Source: Ga0077548 sp035440445 (GTDB lineage Bacteria > Pseudomonadota > Alphaproteobacteria > Rhizobiales > Xanthobacteraceae). Taken from it: 64,000 bases of DNA. The notes below the pieces were generated by a model that had not been told where the DNA came from, did not search any database, and saw only the letters and a program-made list of their open reading frames with translations. The stretch covers positions 16,919 through 80,918 of the forward strand of contig DAORMJ010000018.1 in NCBI GenBank assembly GCA_035440445.1, given 5' to 3'. The position numbers and the translations under genes are program-made. This document shows positions 8,578 to 15,675 of this stretch, in pieces. Every line of letters begins with the position of its first letter. The first letter of the stretch is position 1.

Positions 8578-8594
8578 TGTAAATGTTATTTACA
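8578..8594. promoter_or_regulatory. Perfect 17-bp palindrome, probable TetR operator in the DUF2852 promoter
   Basis: TGTAAATGTTATTTACA is a perfect inverted repeat around a central T. A possible -35 element TTGACC (8565-8570) lies just upstream, so the palindrome occupies the -10 region and binding there would block RNA polymerase. It shares TGTAAA-N5-TTYACA with the repeat at 7844-7860. Confidence 0.6.
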
Positions 8595-8639
8595 TTCACA
8601 CGCGGCCCAAGGGTGGGCCGGAAAAAGCGGAGAGCGCCA

Positions 8640-9086
8640 ATGCCTATCGCGGCAAGAATCGACGAGTTCGGGAAGCTCGCCTGGGTGTTCCTCATGATCG
8701 TCGGCTTCATCATCTGGTGGCCGGTCGGTCTGGCCACGCTGGGCTTCATCATTTTCACCGGAAGATTTGGGAGCGGACCCATGGGTTGCAGAAGCTACGA
8801 TCGCGGCGAGTACAAGATGCAGAAGTTGCAGTGGAAGATGGACCGCATGCGCTCGCGCATGATGGGCGGCCATCGTTTCGACTTCGCGCCGTCTTCGGGC
8901 AATCGCGCCTTCGACGAGTATCGCTCCGAGACGCTGAAGCGTCTGGAAGACGAGCAGCGCGAATTCCGCGACTTCCTCGACCGCCTGCGCTTTGCGAAGG
9001 ACAAGACCGAGTTCGACCAGTTCATGGCTGAGCGGCGCAATCGTCCCGCTAACGAAGAGCCGAAGGGCGATCAGCGGCCGGAGTAA
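8640..9086 (+). CDS. DUF2852 domain membrane protein
   Basis: A 148-residue protein. One hydrophobic segment (about residues 10-38, LAWVFLMIVGFIIWWPVG) is followed by a glycine-rich bend and a long charged, probably coiled-coil region (KMQKLQWKMDRMRSRM through RLEDEQREFRDFLDRL). This is the DUF2852 pattern found in alphaproteobacteria. I chose the ATG at 8640; the frame opens earlier at 8583 inside the promoter palindrome. Probably controlled by the TetR gene just upstream. Function unknown. Confidence 0.85.
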   Translation: MPIAARIDEFGKLAWVFLMIVGFIIWWPVGLATLGFIIFTGRFGSGPMGCRSYDRGEYKMQKLQWKMDRMRSRMMGGHRFDFAPSSGNRAFDEYRSETLKRLEDEQREFRDFLDRLRFAKDKTEFDQFMAERRNRPANEEPKGDQRPE

Positions 9087-9112
9087 TGTACCGGACAACG
9101 CGAAACAGAAAA

Positions 9113-9137
9113 GCCGCCCCGAACGGGCGGCTTTTTT
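9113..9137 (+). terminator. Rho-independent terminator
   Basis: GCCGCCC-CGAA-CGGGCGGC stem-loop followed by six T, 30 bases after the DUF2852 stop. Confidence 0.85.
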
Positions 9138-9150
9138 CTTTCCGTCTGTT

Positions 9151-9414
9151 TCAGTTCGGTGTCCTGAATCCCGCCTTCTTGAAACAGGTCCGATGTACGG
9201 GTGGGAAAGAGCGCTCGAGCTCGGTCTGCTCGAGTTTGGCCGACGTATCGACGCTTCTTGCCATGCACTTGCAGTAGATGCGGGCACGCGACCGGTTGGT
9301 TTCGGAAATTCCGGAAACGCAGTGCGCGATCCATTCCTTCTCCTGCGCGCTCTTCTGCGCGGCCGACGGTGTCACGGTCATCAGGAGTAGAGAGATCGCG
9401 AGCAGGCTGCGCAT
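9151..9414 (-). CDS. Small Cys-rich exported protein, unknown function
   Basis: An 87-residue protein with a signal peptide ending PSAAQ. The mature region has four cysteines (AHCVSG, YCKCMA, RTCFKK), consistent with two disulfides. It lies three bases downstream of a DsbA-like gene on the same strand, which would suit a protein with disulfides; this link is inference. Family not recognised. Confidence 0.7.
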   Translation of the reverse strand: MRSLLAISLLLMTVTPSAAQKSAQEKEWIAHCVSGISETNRSRARIYCKCMARSVDTSAKLEQTELERSFPPVHRTCFKKAGFRTPN

Positions 9415-9417
9415 GGC

Positions 9418-10032
9418 TTAGCCCGCTTTGAGCGCTTTACGCGCGTCGGCGATCACCTGCTTGAAAATTTCCTCCGGCTGCGCGCCGAACAAACGGAATT
9501 TTCCGATGATGAAAGACGGCGTGCCCTGAAAGCTCAAGGCCTCGGCCTGCTGGTGGTTCCGCTTCAAGGCCGCGCCGATTTCCTTGACGTTTTTCTGCAG
9601 CTCTTGCTTCGCGCGCGGGACATCGACGCCGATGGCAGCAAGCGTCTTGTCGGTGGAGCTTTCGGTGACGCGCGAACCCGATCCCATCAGCGCTTCGTAG
9701 GCCTCTGCATATTTCTTCTGGCTGCGCGTTGCCATCGTCATCTGCGCCGAATAGACCGAGTCCGGGCCGAAGATCGGCCAGAGCTTGTAGATCAGGCGGA
9801 TGTTGCCGTCGTCGCGCACGACCTTCTGCATCACCGGAAACGCCTTGCGGCAATAGGGGCAGTTGAAGTCGGAAAACTCCACGATCGTCAGGTTGCCTTT
9901 CGGGTTGCCTGCAACGGGAATTGCCGGGTCGCGCCAGATCATCGCCTCGGACAAAAGGTCGGTGTCCTGTGCAAACGCGGGGAGTGCAGCGAGAGAGAGC
10001 GTGCCGCCGACAAAACTGCGCCGTGTAATCAT
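9418..10032 (-). CDS. DsbA-like thioredoxin-fold protein, exported (Tat-type signal)
   Basis: A 204-residue protein. The N-terminus MITRRSFVGG with a hydrophobic stretch ending AFA looks like a twin-arginine signal. The redox motif C58-P-Y-C61 follows strand IVEFSDFN, and the cis-proline loop is GTPSFIIG. This is the DsbA/DSBA-oxidoreductase family (Bacteroides/alpha DsbA-like, thioredoxin_4 type). It probably forms or isomerises disulfides in periplasmic proteins. A membrane-protein gene lies 13 bases upstream and a Cys-rich protein gene 3 bases downstream on the same strand. Confidence 0.92.
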   Translation of the reverse strand: MITRRSFVGGTLSLAALPAFAQDTDLLSEAMIWRDPAIPVAGNPKGNLTIVEFSDFNCPYCRKAFPVMQKVVRDDGNIRLIYKLWPIFGPDSVYSAQMTMATRSQKKYAEAYEALMGSGSRVTESSTDKTLAAIGVDVPRAKQELQKNVKEIGAALKRNHQQAEALSFQGTPSFIIGKFRLFGAQPEEIFKQVIADARKALKAG

Positions 10033-10045
10033 GACCGACCTGCCA

Positions 10046-10558
10046 TTATCTGGGTTTGGCGCTGATAGCGCGAAACTTCGCGCGGATGAGAAGGATCACG
10101 ATACACCAGAACACGAGTGCAAACCCGCCCATGATGGTGCGGAAGATCGCCGCGCCGGCGCTTCCCATCTGGCGGATCATGTCCGGCAACATATCGGCTG
10201 AAAAAGACGGCCCGAAGGCAATCACGCTGCAAAGCAGAGCGAAAGCCGCGATGATCGCGATCCCTGTCACGCTTTCGCCGAGACGAATCCAGCGCGGTGC
10301 GCTTTCCGGAATGTCCTGGTTATTGCGCACGCCCGCGGTATCGCGGAGCACCACCATGATGCCGCATAAAATAAAAACCAGCCCGGCGGCGATCGCGAAG
10401 ATGCGTCCGGCAGGCCCCGCTTCGGCATTGCCCGAAATGACGCCCAAGCCGATCAGGAGCGGAAACAGTCCCGCCGCGAAGCAAAGCCCGCTCATGAACA
10501 GCGTATTGCCGAGCGAGAACGGCTTTTCCTGCTGCTTGTCCTCGTTCACGTCTTTCAT
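10046..10558 (-). CDS. Four-helix membrane protein, unknown function
   Basis: A 170-residue protein with a charged N-terminus and four hydrophobic segments (about residues 18-42, 48-68, 95-115 and 138-160). No motif or family recognised. It precedes the DsbA-like gene on the same strand with a 13-base gap, so co-transcription is likely. Confidence 0.75.
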   Translation of the reverse strand: MKDVNEDKQQEKPFSLGNTLFMSGLCFAAGLFPLLIGLGVISGNAEAGPAGRIFAIAAGLVFILCGIMVVLRDTAGVRNNQDIPESAPRWIRLGESVTGIAIIAAFALLCSVIAFGPSFSADMLPDMIRQMGSAGAAIFRTIMGGFALVFWCIVILLIRAKFRAISAKPR

Positions 10559-10678
10559 GCGCGGCCCGCGGTTCAGCCCTGCGGGAGGCTATAGCGCAGA
10601 AAGCTGGTCCTTGTCGCATGGCCGGCATAGCATCCTATGCGCACTCGCAATCACATCCCCGTGCGGAAGGATCGTTTT

Positions 10679-11158
10679 ATGCCGCTCTCCATGTCGCAGG
10701 CGTCGGTGCCGCATTTTATTCGTGGGCTTGGCCAGCTCGATGCCATCCTGAAGCTCGGCGAGGCGGTTGATCCGGGCCTTGCGGAGGCGAGGCTCGCGCC
10801 CGACATGCTTCCGCTCACGGGGCAGGTACAGCGGGCGAGCGATACCGCGAAAGGATGTATCGCGCGGCTTTCCGGCGTGGAGAATCCCCGGTTCGCGGAT
10901 GACGAACAAACTTTTGCCGATCTTTATGCGCGGATCACCGGTACGGTGGATTTCATCCAAAGCGTGCCTGCCGAAAAGATCGACGGCAGCGAAACGCGGC
11001 ACATAGAAGTCAAAGGCGGGGGCAAGATTTTCGAGTTCACCGGGCTGCATTACCTGCAACGGCACGCGCTGCCGAACTTCTATTTTCACGTATCGATCGC
11101 CTACGCGATCCTGCGCCACAATGGGGTTGGGCTTTCCAAGCGACACTATCTCGGGTGA
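10679..11158 (+). CDS. DUF1993 family protein
   Basis: A 159-residue protein beginning MPLSMSQASVPHFIRGL with a C-terminal LHYLQRHALPNFYFHVSIAYAILRHNGV, both typical of DUF1993 (DinB-like four-helix fold). Members are uncharacterised. The start at 10679 aligns with the family N-terminus; the frame opens 14 codons earlier without a ribosome-binding site. It ends at a bidirectional terminator. Confidence 0.9.
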   Translation: MPLSMSQASVPHFIRGLGQLDAILKLGEAVDPGLAEARLAPDMLPLTGQVQRASDTAKGCIARLSGVENPRFADDEQTFADLYARITGTVDFIQSVPAEKIDGSETRHIEVKGGGKIFEFTGLHYLQRHALPNFYFHVSIAYAILRHNGVGLSKRHYLG

Positions 11159-11165
11159 TCGCAAG

Positions 11166-11198
11166 AAAAATGGGCGCTCTTTGCGGGCGCCCATTTTG
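11166..11198. terminator. Bidirectional terminator between convergent genes
   Basis: AAAATGGGCGC and GCGCCCATTTT form an 11-bp stem with A and T runs on the two sides. It serves the DUF1993 gene (plus) and the VHL-beta gene (minus). Confidence 0.8.
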
Positions 11199-11231
11199 TC
11201 GTCTCGTGTCCTGCCGCGACGGTCGGCGCGA

Positions 11232-11594
11232 CTACCGGTTGTCGTAGATTTCCGCGATCTGCTCGCCGGAGCGCGGCCAGTACAGGCCAAGACAGCCGCC
11301 ATTCGTATCGACGATCAGCCACGGGTGGCCGACGAAAGTCTGTTGCTCATAGACCTCGCCGCGATTGAGCGTCTTGTAGGTCTTGCGCTTGCCTTCGTAA
11401 TCGAGCCAGACGATGTTGATCGATCGGCCGGTGTTGTTTGAAAAGTTGACGATGGCTTTGGTCTTGCTATCGACCGAGCGAATGTTGCCGGGGGACGGGC
11501 AGGTCTGCATCCAGCGCGTCTGCGCATGGGCTTCGGCATGGATGGCAAGGCACGATACCGCGACGGCTGCGGCTACTACTAATTTCTTCGACAT
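11232..11594 (-). CDS. Secreted VHL beta-domain protein
   Basis: A 120-residue protein with a signal peptide ending HAEAHAQ. Residues ~33-116 strongly resemble the beta domain of the von Hippel-Lindau tumour suppressor: IRSVDS, VNFSNNTG, INIVWLDYEG, TYKTLNRG and TFVGHPWLIVD align with human RSVNS, VIFCNRS, PVWLNFDG, YPTLPPG and SYRGHLWLF. By my alignment W63, Y73, T86, H90 and W92 fall at the human hydroxyproline-pocket positions W88, Y98, S111, H115 and W117. Cys32 and Cys101 could pair. A related domain ends the protein at 12353-13624. The ligand is unknown. Confidence 0.88.
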   Translation of the reverse strand: MSKKLVVAAAVAVSCLAIHAEAHAQTRWMQTCPSPGNIRSVDSKTKAIVNFSNNTGRSINIVWLDYEGKRKTYKTLNRGEVYEQQTFVGHPWLIVDTNGGCLGLYWPRSGEQIAEIYDNR

Positions 11595-11803
11595 CGTGGA
11601 AAATTCCCTTGCGCCCTGCGTGATGGTTCACGCGATATGTGCTGGGCGGTTGCGGATGGTAGCGAATTGGCAGCCGGAGGAAATTGGCTGCGCGCGGAAT
11701 TTTTCGCCGCAGCGAAAGTTATACGCAGTTCCCGAGAGTCTGTGTCGGTATCCCGACAGAAATCGCCGGAGCGGGTTCCGGCGATTTCCGGCGTAACAGT
11801 GGA

Positions 11804-12310
11804 TTAGAAGCGCCAGCGCTGGTCGGTCTGCGGATTGTTCAGTTCACAATCCCAGAGTTGAAGGCGCGCACCGTTGTTGCGGCCCGGCGCGCCGGAAACG
11901 TCGATACACTTGCGGGTAGCACGATGCTCGATGAATCCGTCCGAGCGGAACACGAAAGTCTGGTCGCTGTCGCGGCCGGGCGTGTCGCAATCCCAGAGCT
12001 GCAGATCATCGCCGTTATTGCGGCCCTTGATGTCGATGCATTTCCCGGAAAGCGTGTTGCGGATCTTGCCGGATTGCGTGCGCTCCCAGAACTGATCGGA
12101 ATTCGAGCCGTTGTCTTTGTTTTTTCCGTTGCGCTCGCAATCCCAGAGCAGCAGCGGTGCGCCATTTGCAACGCCCGGCGCGCCGCTGACGTCGATGCAT
12201 TTTCCGGAAAGCTGGTTGACGATGAGCTTGCCGCGCGGCTGCGCGTAGCTCGTTGCACTGAGCAGGGAAGCAATCGCTGCTGCCGCGGCGAGGAGGATGA
12301 TTTTACGCAC
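11804..12310 (-). CDS. Secreted ricin-B-type beta-trefoil lectin
   Basis: A 168-residue protein with a signal peptide ending TSYAQ. Three repeats of about 45 residues each carry GKCIDV/I-G-x-NG-LQLWDC and an SDQFW/DQTFV/DQRWR end, the QxW pattern of ricin-B domains. Such domains bind sugars, often galactose or xylan-type glycans. No catalytic domain is attached. It lies between two VHL-beta genes on the same strand and closely resembles the lectin at 13806-14309 (shared ending NPQTDQRWR). Confidence 0.92.
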   Translation of the reverse strand: MRKIILLAAAAAIASLLSATSYAQPRGKLIVNQLSGKCIDVSGAPGVANGAPLLLWDCERNGKNKDNGSNSDQFWERTQSGKIRNTLSGKCIDIKGRNNGDDLQLWDCDTPGRDSDQTFVFRSDGFIEHRATRKCIDVSGAPGRNNGARLQLWDCELNNPQTDQRWRF

Positions 12311-12352
12311 GAGCGTATTCCTGATTTAGAGAGAAAAGAGTTTCGTTGAGAC

Positions 12353-13624
12353 TCAGTTGTCGTCGAAGAATTCCTGCAGCTCTTCGCCGCCCTTCGGCCA
12401 GACGACGTAGTTCAGGCAGCGGCCCTGCTTGTCCACGAGAATCCAGGGATGGGTGACGAAGGTCTGTTGCTTGTAATCCTCGCCGTTCTTCAGCGTGCGG
12501 TAGGTTTTGCGTTTGCCGTCGAAGTCGATCCAGACCACGTCCATCGTGCGGCCGGTGCTGTTGGCAAAATGCACGACCGCTTTGCGGTTGCTCTCCTTCG
12601 AGCGGATGCTGCCCGGCGGCGGGCAGGCATAGCGCGCTTTCTGCTTCTGCTTGGGTGCCGCCGCCTTATCGAGATAGTTGGCCGGCCGTTCGCCAAGGCG
12701 CCATGCGCAGATGCGCGTATCGCGATTCATCACCCAGCAGGCGCCGTCACGCCGGACTTCGCCGATGCGGTTATGCGCGTGGGTGCTTTTCGGGTCGGCA
12801 TTCCATGACGCATCGCCGAGGTTTTTCTCGTGCACGTTCAGATAGACGAAGTAATCCTTGCCGAACATGCGGAACGAACCGTCCGGGTCGGACTCGTATT
12901 CGCATCTTCCGTCGAGGTAAGTCCGCCCTTTGACGATGAGCAGGCAATCCACCTGACGGCGGGGAGGCGGCGCGTTCTGCGCCACGCGTGGCTGCGCGGG
13001 CTGCTGCTGCACCTGTTGCTGCGGAGGATTGTTGCCCAGCATCACTTTGTCCCGACAGTCGATCAGTGCCGACACCGCCGGTGTGATGCCCTTCACGTCA
13101 TAGCTCCAGCGGCCGGGGATGCCCCGGTCCGCGGGCGGATACTTGGTGCGGAATTCGATCCGCGTGCGTGCTTCGTCCAGAAGATCGTCGAGGCTGCCGG
13201 GGCCGTCGAGCGGCTCCACGACGCGCAGCACCTCGAAGCCGCCGTGACCGCCAATCGGGACGAGCTTCGCCGTGACCGGCTTCGGGTCGATCGGCACGAT
13301 CGAATAGGTCACCTCGAGCTGGTTGCCGAGCGCAGCCGTGCCCAGACCGGAGAAGTCGAACGCCAGAAAGTCTTTCCCGAAGAGGATCATCAGCCATTCT
13401 TCGGTGCCGTAGGCGCGTTTGAGGCGGCAGTGCGCCGGCGTCATCGGATAGGCCTGAACGACTTCGATTTCCCAATTGCCTACCCGCTTGTAGGGCCGCG
13501 CGTTTTCCTGCGCCTGCGCGCCCATCACCGGCGGCAAAGAGAAGAGAACCAATCCGGCGATGAGGCCGAAGGCACGCGTGAGCAATGCCGCCGAGAGTCT
13601 GGCGAACGACTTATCTGTAAACAT
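12353..13624 (-). CDS. Secreted multidomain protein with C-terminal VHL beta domain
   Basis: A 423-residue protein with a long signal peptide ending MGAQAQ. Residues ~38-205 form an N-terminal domain (GNWEIEVVQAYPMTPAHC, TEEWLMILFG), ~206-228 a Gln/Pro-rich linker, and ~230-320 a middle domain with several cysteines (VDCLLIVKG, CEYESDPDG, GACWVMNRDTRICAW). Residues ~334-423 form a VHL-beta domain. The pocket-equivalent residues W365, Y375, T388, H392 and W394 are kept. The N-terminal domain resembles that of the gene at 4105-5415. Extracellular or periplasmic; function unknown. Confidence 0.85.
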   Translation of the reverse strand: MFTDKSFARLSAALLTRAFGLIAGLVLFSLPPVMGAQAQENARPYKRVGNWEIEVVQAYPMTPAHCRLKRAYGTEEWLMILFGKDFLAFDFSGLGTAALGNQLEVTYSIVPIDPKPVTAKLVPIGGHGGFEVLRVVEPLDGPGSLDDLLDEARTRIEFRTKYPPADRGIPGRWSYDVKGITPAVSALIDCRDKVMLGNNPPQQQVQQQPAQPRVAQNAPPPRRQVDCLLIVKGRTYLDGRCEYESDPDGSFRMFGKDYFVYLNVHEKNLGDASWNADPKSTHAHNRIGEVRRDGACWVMNRDTRICAWRLGERPANYLDKAAAPKQKQKARYACPPPGSIRSKESNRKAVVHFANSTGRTMDVVWIDFDGKRKTYRTLKNGEDYKQQTFVTHPWILVDKQGRCLNYVVWPKGGEELQEFFDDN

Positions 13625-13741
13625 CGAAATGAATTCCCCCGAAGCCCGAGCGGGCCGGCGGCGATCCTATTCCCGGTTCCGAGCGTTCGGGAACGGGGTG
13701 CGACGGTATTATTTTGTTACACCGTGTTGCTTGCCCTTTGA

Positions 13742-13778
13742 AAAAGAAAAAGGGCGCTGCATTTTTAGGCAGCGCCCA
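13742..13778 (-). terminator. Rho-independent terminator of the second ricin-lectin gene
   Basis: On the minus strand GGGCGCTGC and GCAGCGCCC form a 9-bp stem followed by a T-rich tail, shortly after the lectin stop. The downstream VHL-fusion gene therefore probably has its own promoter. Confidence 0.85.
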
Positions 13779-13805
13779 AGTCGGGAAGGCTACGATGAAG
13801 TTCGT

Positions 13806-14309
13806 TCAGGCGCGCCAGCGCTGATCGGTCTGCGGGTTGCCGGTTTCGCATTCCGAAAGCTGAAGCGGGGTACCGGTGGCGGTCGCGGCGATGCCGGCGA
13901 CGTTGATGCATTTCCCGGTGGCTTCGTTCTCGATGAAGCCGTTCTCGTGGAAGATCCAGACCTGTGCGGGGTTCGCGGCATCGCAGGCTTCGATCTGGAT
14001 CAGGCTGTCTTTCTCGGTACCCGCGATGTCGATGCACATCCCGGAGAGCGTGTTGCGGATCTGTCCCTTGCGGTCGAACACCCAGAACTGATCCGATTCC
14101 TTCCCGTTCACCTCGAAGCCGCTCACCTCGCAGTCATAGATCTGCAGCGGCGTGCCGGGGGCGAGGTTGGAGATACCGGGGACGTCGAGGCATTTACCGG
14201 AAAGCTCGTTGACGATCAGCTTTCCGCGCGTTTCGGCTTTCACGCTGCCGATGACGAACATCACGGAGAGTGCGGCGGCGGCGGTGACGGTGATGACTTT
14301 GCTCAGCAT
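13806..14309 (-). CDS. Secreted ricin-B-type beta-trefoil lectin, paralogue
   Basis: A 167-residue protein. The ATG at 14309 has the ribosome-binding site AGGGGGA; the frame opens 11 codons earlier without one. A signal peptide (MLSKVITVTAAAALSVMF) ends near SVKAE. Three beta-trefoil repeats follow: LSGKCLDVPG / SDQFWVFD, LSGMCIDIAG / AQVWIFHE, TGKCINVAG / TDQRWRA. It is paralogous to the lectin at 11804-12310, with repeat 2 more diverged (EAC replaces WDC). Sugar binding is inferred from the fold. Confidence 0.9.
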   Translation of the reverse strand: MLSKVITVTAAAALSVMFVIGSVKAETRGKLIVNELSGKCLDVPGISNLAPGTPLQIYDCEVSGFEVNGKESDQFWVFDRKGQIRNTLSGMCIDIAGTEKDSLIQIEACDAANPAQVWIFHENGFIENEATGKCINVAGIAATATGTPLQLSECETGNPQTDQRWRA

Positions 14310-14433
14310 GGCTTCCCCCTGCGGGCGGTTGGTTCGTTGCATCCTTGTCTTGCGAAGACCCTAGGGGCGGATGCCGCTTTGCCGTGTGATGGCCGTCACA
14401 GGCGCGGATCACGAGTCCGTGCGCGGCCCAAAG

Positions 14434-14461
14434 AAAAAGGCCGCCCGAAGGGACGGCCTTT
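14434..14461 (-). terminator. Rho-independent terminator
   Basis: On the minus strand GGCCGTCCC-TTC-GGGCGGCC followed by TTTTTC, just after the stop of the small glycine-zipper gene. Confidence 0.8.
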
Positions 14462-14485
14462 AGCTTGCGTCGATCGAGGCGCGCT

Positions 14486-14746
14486 CTAGCGCGGGCGGCA
14501 GACTTCGCGGCCGCGATTGTTGACGTAACAGACGTTGCGCGGGCGCTCGATATTGTTGCCGATGACGGCACCGCTGACGCCGCCGACCACGAGACCGAAC
14601 GGCCCCGCAACCAGCGCGCCGGTCAATCCGCCGACCACGGCGCCGGTCAGTGTCTGGCTCTGTGCCTGTGCTGTGCTAGCTGCGCCAAGGCTTGCGAGCG
14701 AAAGACTTGCGAGCGACAACGCTGCTACAAACAGAATTCTCTTCAT
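14486..14746 (-). CDS. Small glycine-zipper exported protein
   Basis: An 86-residue protein. A signal peptide (MKRILFVAALSLASL) ends near AQAQ and is followed by a glycine-zipper stretch, TGAVVGGLTGALVAGPFG then VVGGVSGAVIGNN, and a short tail CYVNNRGREVC. Glycine zippers often insert into the outer membrane. I chose the second methionine (14746); an ATG four codons upstream is also possible. Similar short proteins are common in rhizobia; function unknown. Confidence 0.8.
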   Translation of the reverse strand: MKRILFVAALSLASLSLASLGAASTAQAQSQTLTGAVVGGLTGALVAGPFGLVVGGVSGAVIGNNIERPRNVCYVNNRGREVCRPR

Positions 14747-14870
14747 CACTCCCTCCATTCGTACCCAAGACCTGTCCCAAAGGATGGAAGCGGGCGGGAA
14801 CCTGTGAGGGTTCGCGCCCGCCGGGAAAGCGTAGGGGAAGAGGGTTAACGAGATTTTCCGAAGGCTCGCG

Positions 14871-15461
14871 CTAGCGCGAGCGGTAGCTGCCTTCGTTGCG
14901 GGGCATCGCGGCGTGCTGGCGCAGCGGCCGTTCGGAATAGCTGCCTTCGCTGCTGTAGCCGTTGCTGCGCTCGAACTGGTCGTCGGCGCTCGCGAGGCGA
15001 TGCTCCGGCGTGCATTCGGTGTAGCCGAACTTGTCGATCATGTCGTCGGCGGAGATCGCGCTGAAGGCCAGCGTTTCCATGTAGCCGTTCTGGATCACGA
15101 AGCGGCGCAGCTTCGGATTATAGGCATCGATCATGTGCTGGGTCGCCGACTGCAGGATGTTGCCCTTGCCGTCGCTGCCGGCGTGGAATTCGAAGCGCGC
15201 GGTGCGCTCGACACAGACGTTGCGGATCGAGAGAAACAGCGTGCAGGCGGACTGGCAAAGGCCGACGATGCGAAACGGCTTGCGGGTTTCGTTGAACTCC
15301 GCGACCACCGGATCGAAGCGGGTGAAATAGCCGCCGTTTTCAAAGCCGCGCGAGGTGCCGGCGATTGCGGGTGCCGCCGCCAGCACGAGTGCCGCTGCCG
15401 CGAGCGAACCCAGAACCCGCTTATTCCACTTGTTACGCTGATTGCCCTTTGCCTGTGTCAT
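14871..15461 (-). CDS. Exported ClpP/crotonase-like protein, possible serine hydrolase
   Basis: A 196-residue protein from the ATG at 15461, which has AAGGG upstream; two in-frame ATGs lie further upstream. After a signal-like helix ending AIAG, the segment FRIVGLCQSACTLFL, then ICVERTARFEFHAG-type sequence, matches secreted ClpP-like hypotheticals of alphaproteobacteria, with S71 and H93 placed like a nucleophile and its base. The C-terminus is low complexity (Ser, Arg, Glu). Catalysis is inferred only from this pattern; no third triad residue can be assigned. Confidence 0.65.
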   Translation of the reverse strand: MTQAKGNQRNKWNKRVLGSLAAAALVLAAAPAIAGTSRGFENGGYFTRFDPVVAEFNETRKPFRIVGLCQSACTLFLSIRNVCVERTARFEFHAGSDGKGNILQSATQHMIDAYNPKLRRFVIQNGYMETLAFSAISADDMIDKFGYTECTPEHRLASADDQFERSNGYSSEGSYSERPLRQHAAMPRNEGSYRSR

Positions 15462-15675
15462 GGCCCTTGCCCTTTCCATGGCGGAAAGATGCTCCCGGCA
15501 AGGCAGCGTTTTCAAATCACGCCGGGGTGAGGGCGATCACGGGTGCGTGCGTGGAAGCGGAAATTTAGGCCGCGGTGACTGCAGCGCGGGAGAGCGCCAA
15601 TTAGCTGTGTTTTCGCTCCGGAAATGCTACTATCAGAATGAACATTGTTCTCAACTCAGCCTATGTCGTTTCAGA

